DNA of 64,000 nt, taken from NCBI GenBank assembly GCA_947471745.1, contig CANJKZ010000395.1, positions 833,001-897,000 of the forward strand, read 5' to 3'. The stretch comes from Closterium sp. Naga37s-1 (Eukaryota; Streptophyta; Zygnematophyceae; Desmidiales; Closteriaceae). Positions within the stretch are counted from its first letter, which is position 1. Each line of letters opens with the position of its first letter. The notes under the pieces are model-generated. The model did no database searches. It was not told the origin of the DNA and was given only the letters and a program-made list of their open reading frames with translations. Position numbers and translations under genes: made by a program. Positions 32,258 to 64,000 of this stretch are shown here, in pieces.

Positions 32258-35200
32258 CTCCCCTTCATTCCTGAAGGTGAGCCACGTGAACTTTTGACGT
32301 GGCAGTTTCTTCGTCAGGAAATCAGCTGCCATGTCACCAGTTGGGCAATACGTGAGTTTTACCTTTCCCTTGTCGATCTCGTCCTTGACGAAGAAGTAAC
32401 GGAGTGCGATGTGCTTCGTGCGGTTCACGAAGCCAGGTTTGTTCGCGATTTTGATCGCGCTCTGATTGTCGCAGAGTAACGTGAAGTGCCCGTTCATCGT
32501 CACTTTCGCTTCCTGTAGGAGCTCCATCAGGTACAACCCTTCGCGAACAGCTGCGCTGGCGGCGATGAACTCAGCTTCGGCTGACGAAAGAGCGATGAGC
32601 TCCTGCTTCTGGGAGTTCCAGGAGATGATTCCAGCAGGTTGAAGTTGAAAAATAAAGCCTGTGCGGGAGCGTCTGTTGTCAACATCTCCCGCATGGTCCG
32701 CGTCTACATAGCCGTGAAGCTCTAGGGTAGCTGTGAAGTTAGCCACGTAGGTGAGCCCGACGTCGGGAGTAGAGATGAAGTATTGAAGTGCTCGGCGTAG
32801 GTCTAACAGATTCTCCCCTTCAGGTCGGCGCAGATACTGTGCGAGCTGGCTTGCGACGTAGGAGAGATCCGGCCGGCACGTGACGGCGGCGAACAGCAGG
32901 CAACCCAGTTGCTGCTGATAGAGGCGATGATTCTCGGTAGACAGCGGCATAGTGTCGGGTTCGTGGTCAGGAGGAGGAGTGCGGAAGGGTGTGCTGAGGT
33001 TGATTGGGGCGATCGCGAATTTCTTCGCGAATGTTTCCGCGTACTTGGCGGCAGAGAGATGGATGGAGGTGGCGGACTGGGTGATGTTGCGACCTAGGAA
33101 CTGTGTGCCGTTGTGGTTGATCGTCACCTCTAGCTTCTCCTTGATCTCCTCCTCGAACCGGTCAAGTAGTTCCGTGTTGTCACCAGTGTAGAGCAGGTCG
33201 TCGACATAGGCGATGAGGAGAATGAACTTTCCACATTCGATACATGCCTTGGTCGTGCGGTAGCTGGACGGAGCCGAGTTCGATGAGAACGATGTGCAGA
33301 TACTGCTGCCATAGGCGAGCGCTTGTTTGATGCCGTAGAGGGACTTCTGGAGGAGGCAGACGGCGCCGTCGCTTTCTTCGAATGCGTGCGGCTGCTCGAC
33401 GAAAATGATAGCGTCGACGATTGCGTAGAGGAACGTGTTGGAGACGTCGATCTGCCGGAGCGGTCACTGCTTGACGGCGGCGATGCAGATGAAAATGCGC
33501 ACCGAGGTTTGCCGGCCGACGGGCGCGAATGTCTGGTCGTAATCCACCAGGTGAGTTTGCTCGAAGCCGCGGACCACCCATCTCGCCTTGTATTTGTCGA
33601 TCGACCCATCTGCGAGTGTCTTGATTCTGAAGACCCATTTTCCGCTTAAAATGTTTCTCCCCTTTGCGGATGATCGGGGAACCAGCTTCCAGGTTCCGCG
33701 CCGCTTCAGAGCTGCTACTTCAGCCGCCATGGTTTCTTTCCATTTCTCACTGTCGGGTCCGGACACAGCTTGGCGCACTGTGGTGGGTTCCTTGGGTGAG
33801 GTGTGGAGAACTGCGACTGCGAGCCCAAGGATGCGGAGGCCGGTTTCGCTGGTTCTTCGTAGGCGAGGCGATCGTAGTCGTCCATGCTGGTAACTTCGAC
33901 ATCGTCGTCGTCGCTGATGTGGCCGTTGCGGATGGTGTCTTGCGAGGGGTTCGGCGGTGGCAACTCGGCATCCGGAGATTGGCGCGCTGTGCTGTTGTAA
34001 TAGTGGGCTTCACGAGTTGTATCGTCGGGATCGAATTGAGAGACAGGTATGAAGGTTGGAGTCTGGAATGGGCTTGTAAGGGGGATATTGGGAAAGGAGT
34101 CAAATGGTGTGTTGTCCGTTGCGTCTCCATCCTCTACCACGTCAGCCTCATCCTGTGATGTGGCGAAGCTGCGGTGCCCCTCGAAAACCCTTTCTGGTGC
34201 CTTGTCAGCTTCGCGGTGTTCCTTGAACATTGGCAGAGTCAGCTTCTCGTAGAAGATGCAATCATGCGATTTCGTCACTTCGTGTGTCGCGTAGTCCAGC
34301 ACGATCCACGCTTTGAATTCCTTTTCGATCCCGAGGTGGATGCCCCAGCGTGCCCGGTCAGCAAATTTTCCGGTCCTTGCTGTGTGAGGCCTGCACTGTA
34401 CCATGCAGTCGAACACTCGGAGCAGACGCATGTCAGCCTTCTCGAGGCTTCGGGATGACAGCAAGTTGTGCAGCCGAACAGCGTGGTTCATCGCAAACGG
34501 CCAAACTTTGTTGGGATGGTAGACTGCTTCATCAGGGCCCTCATTCTTGTGGCAAGGCTCATGTTTGTCCGTTTTGCTACTCCTTGCTGCTCGTGTGCCT
34601 AGGGCAGGGACACCAGGTGTTCAATCCCTTTCTTGGCAAAGAGCTCCTTGAAGTCGTTGGAGAAGTACTCCAAACCTTCGTCTGTCTGGAAGCTTTTCAG
34701 CTTCAGTCCTGATTGACGTTCGGCCCGCTTCATCCATGTCACGAAGCAGTCGAAGGCTTGCGAGCGATAGTCGATGTTAATGGCCCAGACGTAGCGCGTG
34801 CAGGCGTCGATGAACGTCATCGTGTTGTATTCGCTGTCGAGTCCTTCCTGGCTAAGTATCATGAAGTCGCTGTAGACTTTCTCGAGCGGTGTGTATCGTT
34901 CGTAGCCTGGAGGTAAGTCCGGGAAGGGTTTGTGAGCGAGTGACGCGGTTGGGCAGACGATGCACGGTGGGTCGGCATATGTCACCTTGAGCGTTTCACC
35001 GCCAGGTAGGAGTAACCCACTTGTGTCGAAGACTTCTGCCTCGATGGAGTTTTTTAGCGTGGCGTGTGAAGGGTGTCCGAGCCGCTGGTGCCATATTTCT
35101 GGTTTTGCGCGGTAGCCGACTGTCCCTTAGTAATATTTGTTCCTCTCCTCTTCGTCTCTCTGTGGTGCTGCAGGTCCCTTGTCGGTGGTGGCGAGTACGT

Positions 35201-37992
35201 CTGCTGCGAAGGCTTGGGTGGACGCTTGTTCCAGGTCAGCCTTGGGGATGCCGGCGACATCGTCCGTGTCAGCGACGTGAATGGAGTCGTCGGTGATTGG
35301 GAGGAGCTGTTGGGGCGGCGCTGCATCTTGCCACTCGGAGGCGGGAAGTCCCTCCATTGGAACGCATTAATAGAGGTGCTCGTCGCCGATGATTTCGATC
35401 AGGCGAGGTCCTTGTTCCGGTGGCGGTGCTTCCTCGGGAGGTTAAGGTAGATCTGCTGTTTCTCCGAAGTCGTAAGTCATGCCTTCTGACTCCTCTTGTT
35501 CTTCCTCTACAGGTTCGTACGGATATTGGTCTAGAAGAGGAGGTCCGCCCCAGCTGGTGCCGCGCGTTGCCCAGTACGGGTCTCTTTCCGCCATGTCTTC
35601 AGGAGGAAGTGTCGAAGCTTTGGGATAGGAAGTGCGTGGTGGTCCCCAGTTGCCTGGAGATGCTGACGTTCCCCAACCGCCTCCAGGGGGGGCTCTTGCT
35701 GCTGGTGTTTCTGGCACTCCCCACGCGCCAATGGTGACACCGGTGTTGGTCCAGCCAGGGGCAGCCACCCCCGTGGTTCCCCATCCTCCAGTGTCAGCTT
35801 GTCCTGCAGTTGCTGACTCCCCACTGTCTTCTTCTTGTTCCATTATTGCAGGTCCGATATCTCCGGGGGTGGAGGTCGAAGCCGTTGGGACGGCGCGCAG
35901 GCGAAGAAGACCATCGGATGCGGGACGTTCAAGATCCATCTCTTCAGGGTGCGACCACGTCGGCGTTTCTGTGGGTGTTGTTTTCAGCAGAAGCGTCCCG
36001 TCTGAGTCGCCAGTGTTACCCTGTGAGTCGAAGTTCAATACGAAAACGCCGTCTCTGTCGATCGCCTTTTCGATGTAACTGTTCTTGTAGAATAACTCGA
36101 AGGTTTTGTCTTCGCAGTTGCTTCGTATGTCAACTCCACACTTCATCAGTTGAGCTGCTGAGAGAAGGTTGAACTGAAGATCGGCAACGACGAGCACATC
36201 TCCGATGTGGATGGTGAAGTTGGTGTCGCTTGACTGCAGGTAAACTTCTCCGGTGTCGTAGGCTTGGAGTCGCTTGTTGTTCGCGACGGTGATTTCACAT
36301 GGTCGTCGCATTCTCTTTGAGTTACTGATGTATCTCATTGACCCCACAATGTGTTGTCCGCAGCAGCTATCAAGGTACCAAGTGTTGAGGTTGTCGCGGC
36401 TTTGTCGCGCGATGCTGGCGAGCTTCGAAGTAATGATGCGGTCAACATCAACATAATGAGGCGACATATCGTTTTCGTGCCTTGCGGGAAAGCCGGGAGG
36501 AGACTCCGGCGTGCTCGGAGGCTCGAAATCAGGTGGGAGGTTTGTCGGCCTGTCGAACCAACGGCTGATTGTTGGATCGTTGTCTCGACTTGGTGTGATT
36601 GGATCGATTGGCGCGATTGGCGAGAACAGAGTCCCGTCGTAGTAGCGAATGCCTCTACGACGCGCCATGCAACTCGGAACTGACCCTTTTCCCTTGTCCT
36701 TGGCCGTGATGTGCGCAGGAGTTTCGGAAGTACTTACGACGGAGGGTGGGGCCATTGTCGCCGTCGCGGCTGGCTTGGAAGGAGGCACCGAAATTTGTTG
36801 GTTGGGTGAGTTGCTGCTGCGTCTTTCGTTAGCAGCTTTCCGCTTGTAGCAACGGTCCATGGTGTGGCCCGGTTTCTTGCAGTATTTGCAGAAGAGCCCT
36901 TTCTTCTCGTGTGACTCCCCTTCAGCTGCGCCAATGTAGAATGCTAACTTCTCCCTTTTGCCATTTTTCTCGTTGTACAGGCCGATCTCCTTCTGCTCGG
37001 AGAGGAGTGTGGCGCAGAGGGCGGACTCGAAAATTGTTGCTCGAGCGCGAAGCAATGACTGACACTTCTGCCAATCTGGTCCTAGTCCAGAAAGGACTAT
37101 GGAGACGAACATGTCGTAAGGGACGGTTCCGCCGCACTTTTTGATATGATCGCGCAAATTGCGGCACCGATTGATATATGGTCCCGCTTTCTCCTCTTCA
37201 TTCATTTTAACCAGTGTCAGTTGGATGAGCAGGCAACTCATGGTAACTGGATCTGTTGCCATGTATGTATTGAACAGGTGCTCCCAAGACACTTGCGCAG
37301 GAGCCCACTCCGTTTTGAAGGAACGGATGCCAAGCTGCTCGACGGGGGAGAGATTTCGGAGAAGAGCAGTGTATGCGAGGAGGGACTCGTGGTAGTACTG
37401 GTTCTTCTCCTGGAGAGTTCCTTCTGTTGGAAGAGGTAAGCTCCCGTCGTAGTACATCCAGATTTGCGCGGTTGTTGCGAGGAGTCCAAACTCGAAGCTC
37501 CACGTGTATAAATCCTTTCCGTCGAATATGGTTGAGGTCTTCAGCTTTGATGTCATAACAAATTTTGTTTGCATGGTTGCAATTGCCTCTTTCTGTGCGC
37601 GTTGTTGATTGTCCTACGCATGAGCTGAAGCTTGACGGTTGTCAAACGTGAAGGATCTTTCGGAGTTGACGCGGCGGTCTTCTCCTAGAAGAGGTAGTCC
37701 AACAACTCCTCTGGCGTAGCTTGAGCCATCGATGCTCATTGCTTGATGGCTCTCAAGAGTGTTGATGCAGGCAACGAGTTGTTCAACGATGGCGGCGCTG
37801 ACGGAGGTCACCGCTGATGGCGCATTAGTCGTTGCTGGTGGTGGGCCCGGAGAGTCTGCAGTAGCTTTCCCTTCAGGAGCCATAGTGATTCAGACTTGTA
37901 ACAAGTATTTTAATGGATAAGTTTATAAAGAGTTTGTTTTAGGAAGAACAGGAACTTGGCAGATCTTATAATCCACTCTATCTCTCATACCA

Positions 37993-38446
37993 TGTTGATA
38001 TAACCGGGAATCGTAGTGGATAGGATAAGACTTGCTAAGTTGTGAGAAGACAATAAAGTCTTGTAATGACCTTGTTAATGATAGTTGAAAGAGAACAAGA
38101 TGATTTTAAGATACGGGTACAAGGATATAAATAACAATCCTAGCTAGCCATGTACCCTGAAGGGTACATTCCCTTATTAACTGCATTGCATTGCTACAAT
38201 AGCCGCAACTATTGCTCTACTCGACAGTTACCATATGCATCGTATAACCTCCGAGTACAGTTACTTGGCGGTCAACAGTTGCGACTGTTGACTATCTGCG
38301 ACTGTTGACGTTCGAGTGACTCTCAATCTGCTGCGTGCTCTACACGAGCTTAACGCGATCGTGGTACAGGAACGCTGCCTCGTTATGAAGCGATGCGCGA
38401 AGTGAAGTCTTCGGGAATGTTATCATAACCATCGGTTATTCCAACA
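37993..38446 (-). repeat. 5' LTR of copia element 3
   Basis: 454 bp partner of 31803-32257, with target-site copy GTGTG beyond 38446. Confidence 0.92.
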
Positions 38447-38451
38447 GTGTG

Positions 38452-40600
38452 GGTATAAAAAAATGCATATAATATACAAGAAATATATAATTAGTTTAGG
38501 TAATTGACAAGAACCGCCAAAGTGCGCACTAGTGCGATTCGATTTATCAAGTTTGAAATGTTTCAGGAAGATGGGAGGTCGAACGAAGGGTGTGCATTGG
38601 CCTGCCATTGTATACGCAAAAGGAGAGAGTGCGCGCAACCACCACAAGGGTGCGCACCAGTTCCACATCACCGGATGACGCGGATACGTACCAACCAGAA
38701 ATATCTCTAGCCCACTGTCATTTAGCCATTGCGCCACATACCCATCTACGCAGAAGTCTTGAAGAAACCATAACCATTTACTTGTCTCATTACATCACGT
38801 ATGCACTGCGAATGCATGATAAAATTGACTTGATTCTGCCACCCTGATACGGGGATTATCCACGCTAGATTAAGGTTGCCCGAGACATGCGCCTAGCTCG
38901 AGTTGGCGCACATATGAGCACACAAATGCGTTAGATGTATTGCGGTTATGAATCTTTTTTTCTTGAGACAGGAGCGTAACAAGTAAAAGACCCCAAGGTA
39001 TTGACAAAACCTATCATGCATCAACCCTATACACGTGAAATCACTCTTTGTATTATGCAATTTAGCTAACTTAACCGTAGCATGACAAAACCTATCATGC
39101 ATGATATAACCACCGTGCACCATGTTCTTCTCCCAAGAAATGTTTTCCTTCCGAAGCTACAATGGCAAGAAACAGGGTGTAGTAAAGTTCCTACCAAATA
39201 GCGCCGAAAATTTCCCGGGCGCTTGGTCTGGAGCTCGAGGCTGGAAAGTTCTGGAGCTGAGGTTGGTCGGCCCAAGGGCCAGGTGTTCTGGAACTAGTGC
39301 TAGGCGATCACCTACGATGTTTTGCGGGCTAGGTAATTGGCTGCGACACCCATCCTCAGTACGCAAGCGACGATTCCGATATTTGGTTGCGCACTTCCGG
39401 CGCGATTATTCATGAAGGTCCGGAAGGGCTACTAAAAAGCGTTTTGGCAGACCTCGAGATTAGGTTCTAGACCAGCTCGCAGAAAGCCACCGTGGGTGGT
39501 TCGGCTAGACCTGGTCCAAGCCAAGCTTGTTCAAGCTCACGAAAGCGCATCCACCGAACGAGAAGATTTGTTATGGCTGATCTGAACCACTTTAGCTTAG
39601 ACTCGGTTCCTCTGGCCTGGGCCGAACCGGAAAGACTGACACTTCAAAGGTACTGTAGCCGTGGCGGGAAGAGTGGGAGGTCAGGGAGAGAGGTGTACAC
39701 GGCATGAAATCGGGGTGCAGTCGTTGGCACTTGCACCTCCCCGACAGAATCCGAGCCTACTTTTTGCGGTTGCGGTTGCGGAATGAAGTTGCCCATCAAT
39801 CAACCCGTGCGTCCGTTCGTGCTCGTGCTGAACAAAGTTTGCATCACTAACCGTGCTAGAGCGTACAGAAACCAGCTCAATACGCTGGGATCTTACCCAA
39901 CCGACTATACTGACCTCTCAAATCCGCCCTCTGGATGAATCTCGGCTAGCCATCCCCGTGAGAGTGGAGTGAACAGGTAGGGCAGAGGTGAACGCTTGCA
40001 AGTGTAAATACAATCACACAGGATAAATACTGTACAGACACACATCACAGCAGAGCACCACAGCAGCACACCTGGCATCCACACACGCACGTGTGTCCTC
40101 CAGCACATCAGCCTGCCAAGCAGCACCAGAAGATACTTTAGGTCACAGAGTGTTCTTGGCTAGTGCAGCTCCTTAGGTGGTGTGTCTTTATTCTGGCTGT
40201 TAGTCGACTAAGTCTGACTATGTTACCATTCTTAGCTCACCACCTCTGTCGCTTACCCAACGATACTAATCCCATCAAGGTGTTACCAGAATGTCAAGCT
40301 GTTCGTCCTCGTTAAGGATATTAACATCGTTATGTTCAACACGGGCGACTGCTGCTTGAATATGTTGCCCGCCTAACTTTTTCCTACCGCTCTCTGGCCC
40401 TATTGTTTAAGATTGTTAACTCGAAAAGCGTGACCTTAACCGCACTCGCAACGGTCCATTCCAGTCGCGCGCAGCCTATCACAAAGGTTAGATAGGCCAA
40501 GGTCGGATCGCTCTTCCCGGATCGCACTAAAAAAGAAATATATAATTGTTAGGTCGTTTCGTGTAAGGTTTACTCGGAAAGGTCGACGGCTCCTTATATC
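38452..40600. other. Gene-poor region upstream of the receptor kinase
   Basis: No exon, RNA gene or element boundary recognised over about 2.1 kb. A word ACAAAACCTATCATGCAT occurs twice, about 80 bp apart (about 39005 and 39086). The 3' part presumably includes the promoter and 5' UTR of the receptor kinase. Confidence 0.45.
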
Positions 40601-40817
40601 ATATTGATTATATTTCGGCTCGGGGATGGCGGAGGGGGAGGCTGTACGGTGTCGCACAAGTCTTGCCGCGCATCCGATCTGCCCGCAACAACCGTCGCAA
40701 ACAGTACAATGCCGTCGCAGCCGTATCACACGGACAAGAGGAGCAACGGAAGCGACAGTAGCGACAGGGGCGACGGGAGGGATGGGAGCGATGGGGGTAC
40801 ATCGGATCCGTCGGCTC

Positions 40818-61624
<20,807 letters not shown>

Positions 61625-63219
61625 TTTTCTGGGAGGTGATAGGGGTTTTTTTTGGGGCGCACGAGTGTATCGTATGGAATGGATTTTCCTGAGGTGGGGA
61701 TTGGGGCAAAAGAAATGGAGGTGGGTAGGATAGGAGGTAAGCACATGGATCTGCAGTCAGGTTAACCTGAGAAGTGGGTACGGGCGTGAACGGCATGCGC
61801 TATCACAGGAAGTACAGATAGGGCTGCTTAACGTGGCACATTCACAGGCAAGCTCCGATGAACATTGCTCTTCCTTGCAGTGCCAGAATAAGAACAAAGG
61901 CAACAATGCTTGAGAAAATGCACCGTGTTTGCCTGAATACCGTATGTGTGAAGCTTACCGGTAGGATTGCCACGACTAGTGGATGTTCTGTGCAGGCTAG
62001 GCAATGAATCTTGGGCCCTTTGGCACACAGTTGTAATGTGGGAATTGTGGTGAGCTAACTTTATCAGACGAAAATCATCTGACGGTCTGATGTTCGGACA
62101 TGTTTTCATGGATTCATCTTATTTGTGTTCATATGTGTAAGGATTTACAACTCCTAACTCAACCTGCACTTCAGGGGTGGAAGAAAAAGAATTTCGGGAA
62201 GGGGGGCATTTAGGGGGACAAGTAGCAACCCCAACCTAGCTTACACCTACAAATGTATGCCGTATCCAACATTAGACACAGCAAGAGAACCTAGTCCAGG
62301 CACACACAAACAATAGGAGCCGGCAACACTAGAGCAGGGCCCAAAATATCAAGGTAAAATACCCTTTTGCCCTGTCTGGCGGCTACTATTTGGGAGTTAC
62401 CCTTTCCCAAAGAGTGTAATATGATTTTTACCTTAGGTAAAAAGGTGTATTGCTTTTACCCTTTGAAAAACAGCGTACAAAGCTTTTTTCCCTGACCGTA
62501 TAGGGTATGCTGCGAGTTACACTAATACCGGATCCTCGGTACCGAAGATCCGGCCAGTGATAACGTGTTGCGAACTTGTCACGTGGTCCCACTGCCAATT
62601 TTGTCGCTAACGACCTCAAGTGGAAAACTGATAAATTTTGTCGGCAAGCCGCAACTTTCCCCCATTGGTGGTTTGCCCAAGATTCCAGCCAACGCACCCC
62701 AGGAAACTGCCAGAACACCCAATGCCCACTACCAACTGTGCCAGGTAGCGCACCAACAAAGGAATGGGGCCGCGATGCGTGAATCGTGCTATCCCACGCT
62801 GCACATGGCAGTCAATGTTGCGCATTTTCAGCCATGCATCAGCCGCGCTTCCCGGGCTTCAATCCGTTCGAGGGTGTTTGGGGTTCGTGATTTCCCAAGG
62901 AGACCCCTTCTTGTTCGTCCTCCTCTTCCAGTGCGCGAGGGTCTCTTCTGGAGGGAACACTCAAACATTGGGAGAATATGCGAATGGTAACAAACATGGG
63001 GCTTTATAACGCGTACGGTAACCATAACAATGCATTTTCACGCGTTTGGTAACTCGATTCACGCGTTTGGTAACTATACACTGGCAAGCCCTCACGCGAA
63101 TGGTAACTAGAAGAAAACCTCGTCCAACTTGACCCTGATTCTGGGTTTTCCCGCTCGCGCCAGACTGAATTGACGAGTCCTGAAGCACGAAATTCTGACA
63201 CACTTTCCGAAATTCTGAC
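61625..63219. other. Downstream of the receptor kinase, no gene seen
   Basis: It should begin with the kinase 3' UTR. It contains a 26-bp near-palindrome (62528-62553) and a cluster of CGCG-TTTGGTAAC-type words (about 62986-63110). No supported exon or RNA gene. Confidence 0.45.
62986..63110. repeat. Five dispersed GCG(A/T)(A/T/C)(T/C)GGTAAC words
   Basis: Copies such as GCGAATGGTAAC, GCGTACGGTAAC and GCGTTTGGTAAC (twice) occur at 15-30 bp spacing in one orientation, about 110 bp before the partial LTR element. Confidence 0.7.
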
Positions 63220-64000
63220 TGTGAAAATAGTAGGAAGAAGGGGGGGGGTGCACTAGCAAGAATGAGGATACAAATAGCAAACCCTAGAAGGGTTGTACTC
63301 GCTATAGAGCACCCCACTACAGGCTAGAGCATAATATTCTGACACACCCCCATAGCCAAAGTGGGGTGTAATCAGCAAAGCAGTACAAGCTCAGGGTGGA
63401 TCACAATGTCACCACACATTCTGAGCACAAGTTCAAGAAGCAATAGTTTAAAGTTCACAATTATGAGCAAAGCTAGAGGCTATCGCAGAGGGCAAGTGAG
63501 GAGGAGGAGAGACTGTGGGGGAGAGAAGATGGGAGGCGACTGCTGACGCTGCAGACACACAGACGAGCTGCTGGCTCAGTGGCTACCGGAACAACGCTCC
63601 GGACTACTGGGGTAACTGGCCCCGCGGCTAAAAGTAGCGGCAGACGAGCAACGGACCCACGGGCGACTGGCGACTACCGGAGATTGTAGCCTCCGGACTG
63701 CTGCTGCTGCTGACGACAAGACTGCTGCCTCCACTCGACCTCCCCCAAACAGTACCACCCCTCCTGACACACACCCGCTGCTACACCGCTAGCTCCACTC
63801 CCCCTTCACCCCCCCTTAGCACCACTCCAACGGCTCCAACAAGTCCACCCCCCCTCAGCGGCAGCTGCAGCACAGGGAGACGGAGGAGGAGGAGGAGCAG
63901 GGAACGGCACACAGTAGTTTCACCCCCATACCCCTCACCCCCAAACCCTAATTCAGGAGAACGGGCTGTAGGAGGGGTGGGGCGCCAGCAGAAGCACGGG
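63220..64000 (-). mobile_element. Second copy of the short non-autonomous LTR element (cut by window end)
   Basis: From about 63250 the sequence follows 21155-21990: LTR (63220-63344, shorter than the 177-bp LTR of the nested copy), polypurine tract CACCCCCATAGCC, the internal GATCCACCC region, a diverged minisatellite (63560-63690), then near-identity to the window edge. The orientation is the same as the copy at 21073-22677. The other LTR lies beyond the window. The shorter LTR and more diverged internal array suggest an older insertion than the nested copy. Confidence 0.88.

Larger units (their letters stand above)
31803..38446 (-). mobile_element. Ty1/copia LTR retroelement 3 (broken fossil)
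   Basis: LTRs 31803-32257 and 37993-38446 (TGTTGA...CCAACA) flanked by target duplication GTGTG (31798-31802 and 38447-38451). A Met-tRNA primer site TGGTATGAGAGA (37981-37992, minus) and a polypurine tract just outside 32257 complete the ends. Parts, minus strand: gag around 36600-37880; CCHC knuckle (CKYCKKPGHTMDRC) around 36870; protease-type DSCCGQH around 36355; integrase around 34480-35110; reverse transcriptase around 33130-33780; RNase H around 32300-32620. It is related in sequence and layout to copia element 2. It looks broken in several places. The LTRs differ at roughly 37 sites by eye (about 8%), making it the oldest of the three. Confidence 0.93.

Overview
The window is nuclear DNA from a photosynthetic eukaryote, most likely a streptophyte (charophyte) green alga; a zygnematophyte such as Closterium would fit, but the sequence cannot settle the species. 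Evidence: plant-type gene families (GT47 exostosin, an LRR receptor kinase of the plant LRR-VIII type, TPD1-like secreted proteins), many GT-AG introns with very C/T-rich 3' ends, Ty1/copia elements primed by initiator Met-tRNA, a plant-type hAT transposon, and abundant minisatellites.

Layout. 1-1835: the last three exons of a GT47 glycosyltransferase gene (+), cut by the window edge. 2580-9399: a broken Ty1/copia element with 131-132 bp LTRs and a 5-bp target duplication. 9648-16139 and 17376-19319: two tandem paralogous four-exon genes (-) for 343-residue secreted proteins ending in a TPD1-like domain. The last intron of the first one holds a complete hAT transposon (10109-12928) with an open transposase gene. 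20688-38446: a retroelement graveyard with an old repeat pair, a copia element (20846-29880) inserted in one of those repeats, a young coding-poor LTR element (21073-22677) inserted in that copia element's LTR, an LTR relic, a long TTG microsatellite, and a third copia element (31803-38446). 40818-61624: one complete 34-exon gene (+) for a 1249-residue LRR receptor-like kinase; all exon phases agree and the coding length is exactly 1250 codons. 63220-64000: the start of a second copy of the young LTR element, cut by the window end.

The most unusual signal runs through the host genes. Exon-intron junctions are repeatedly copied in tandem together with their splice sites. At least eight junctions show this, with 2 to about 22 copies, in the GT47 gene, one TPD1-like gene and the receptor kinase. 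Introns here seem to grow by, or tolerate, tandem duplication across the 5' splice site, leaving chains of redundant donor sites.

The host genes share a cell-surface theme: a Golgi wall-polysaccharide glycosyltransferase, two secreted TPD1-like proteins and a receptor kinase. In land plants TPD1 proteins are ligands of an LRR receptor kinase, but the kinase here looks like the LRR-VIII group rather than the TPD1 receptor EMS1, so a functional link is only speculation.
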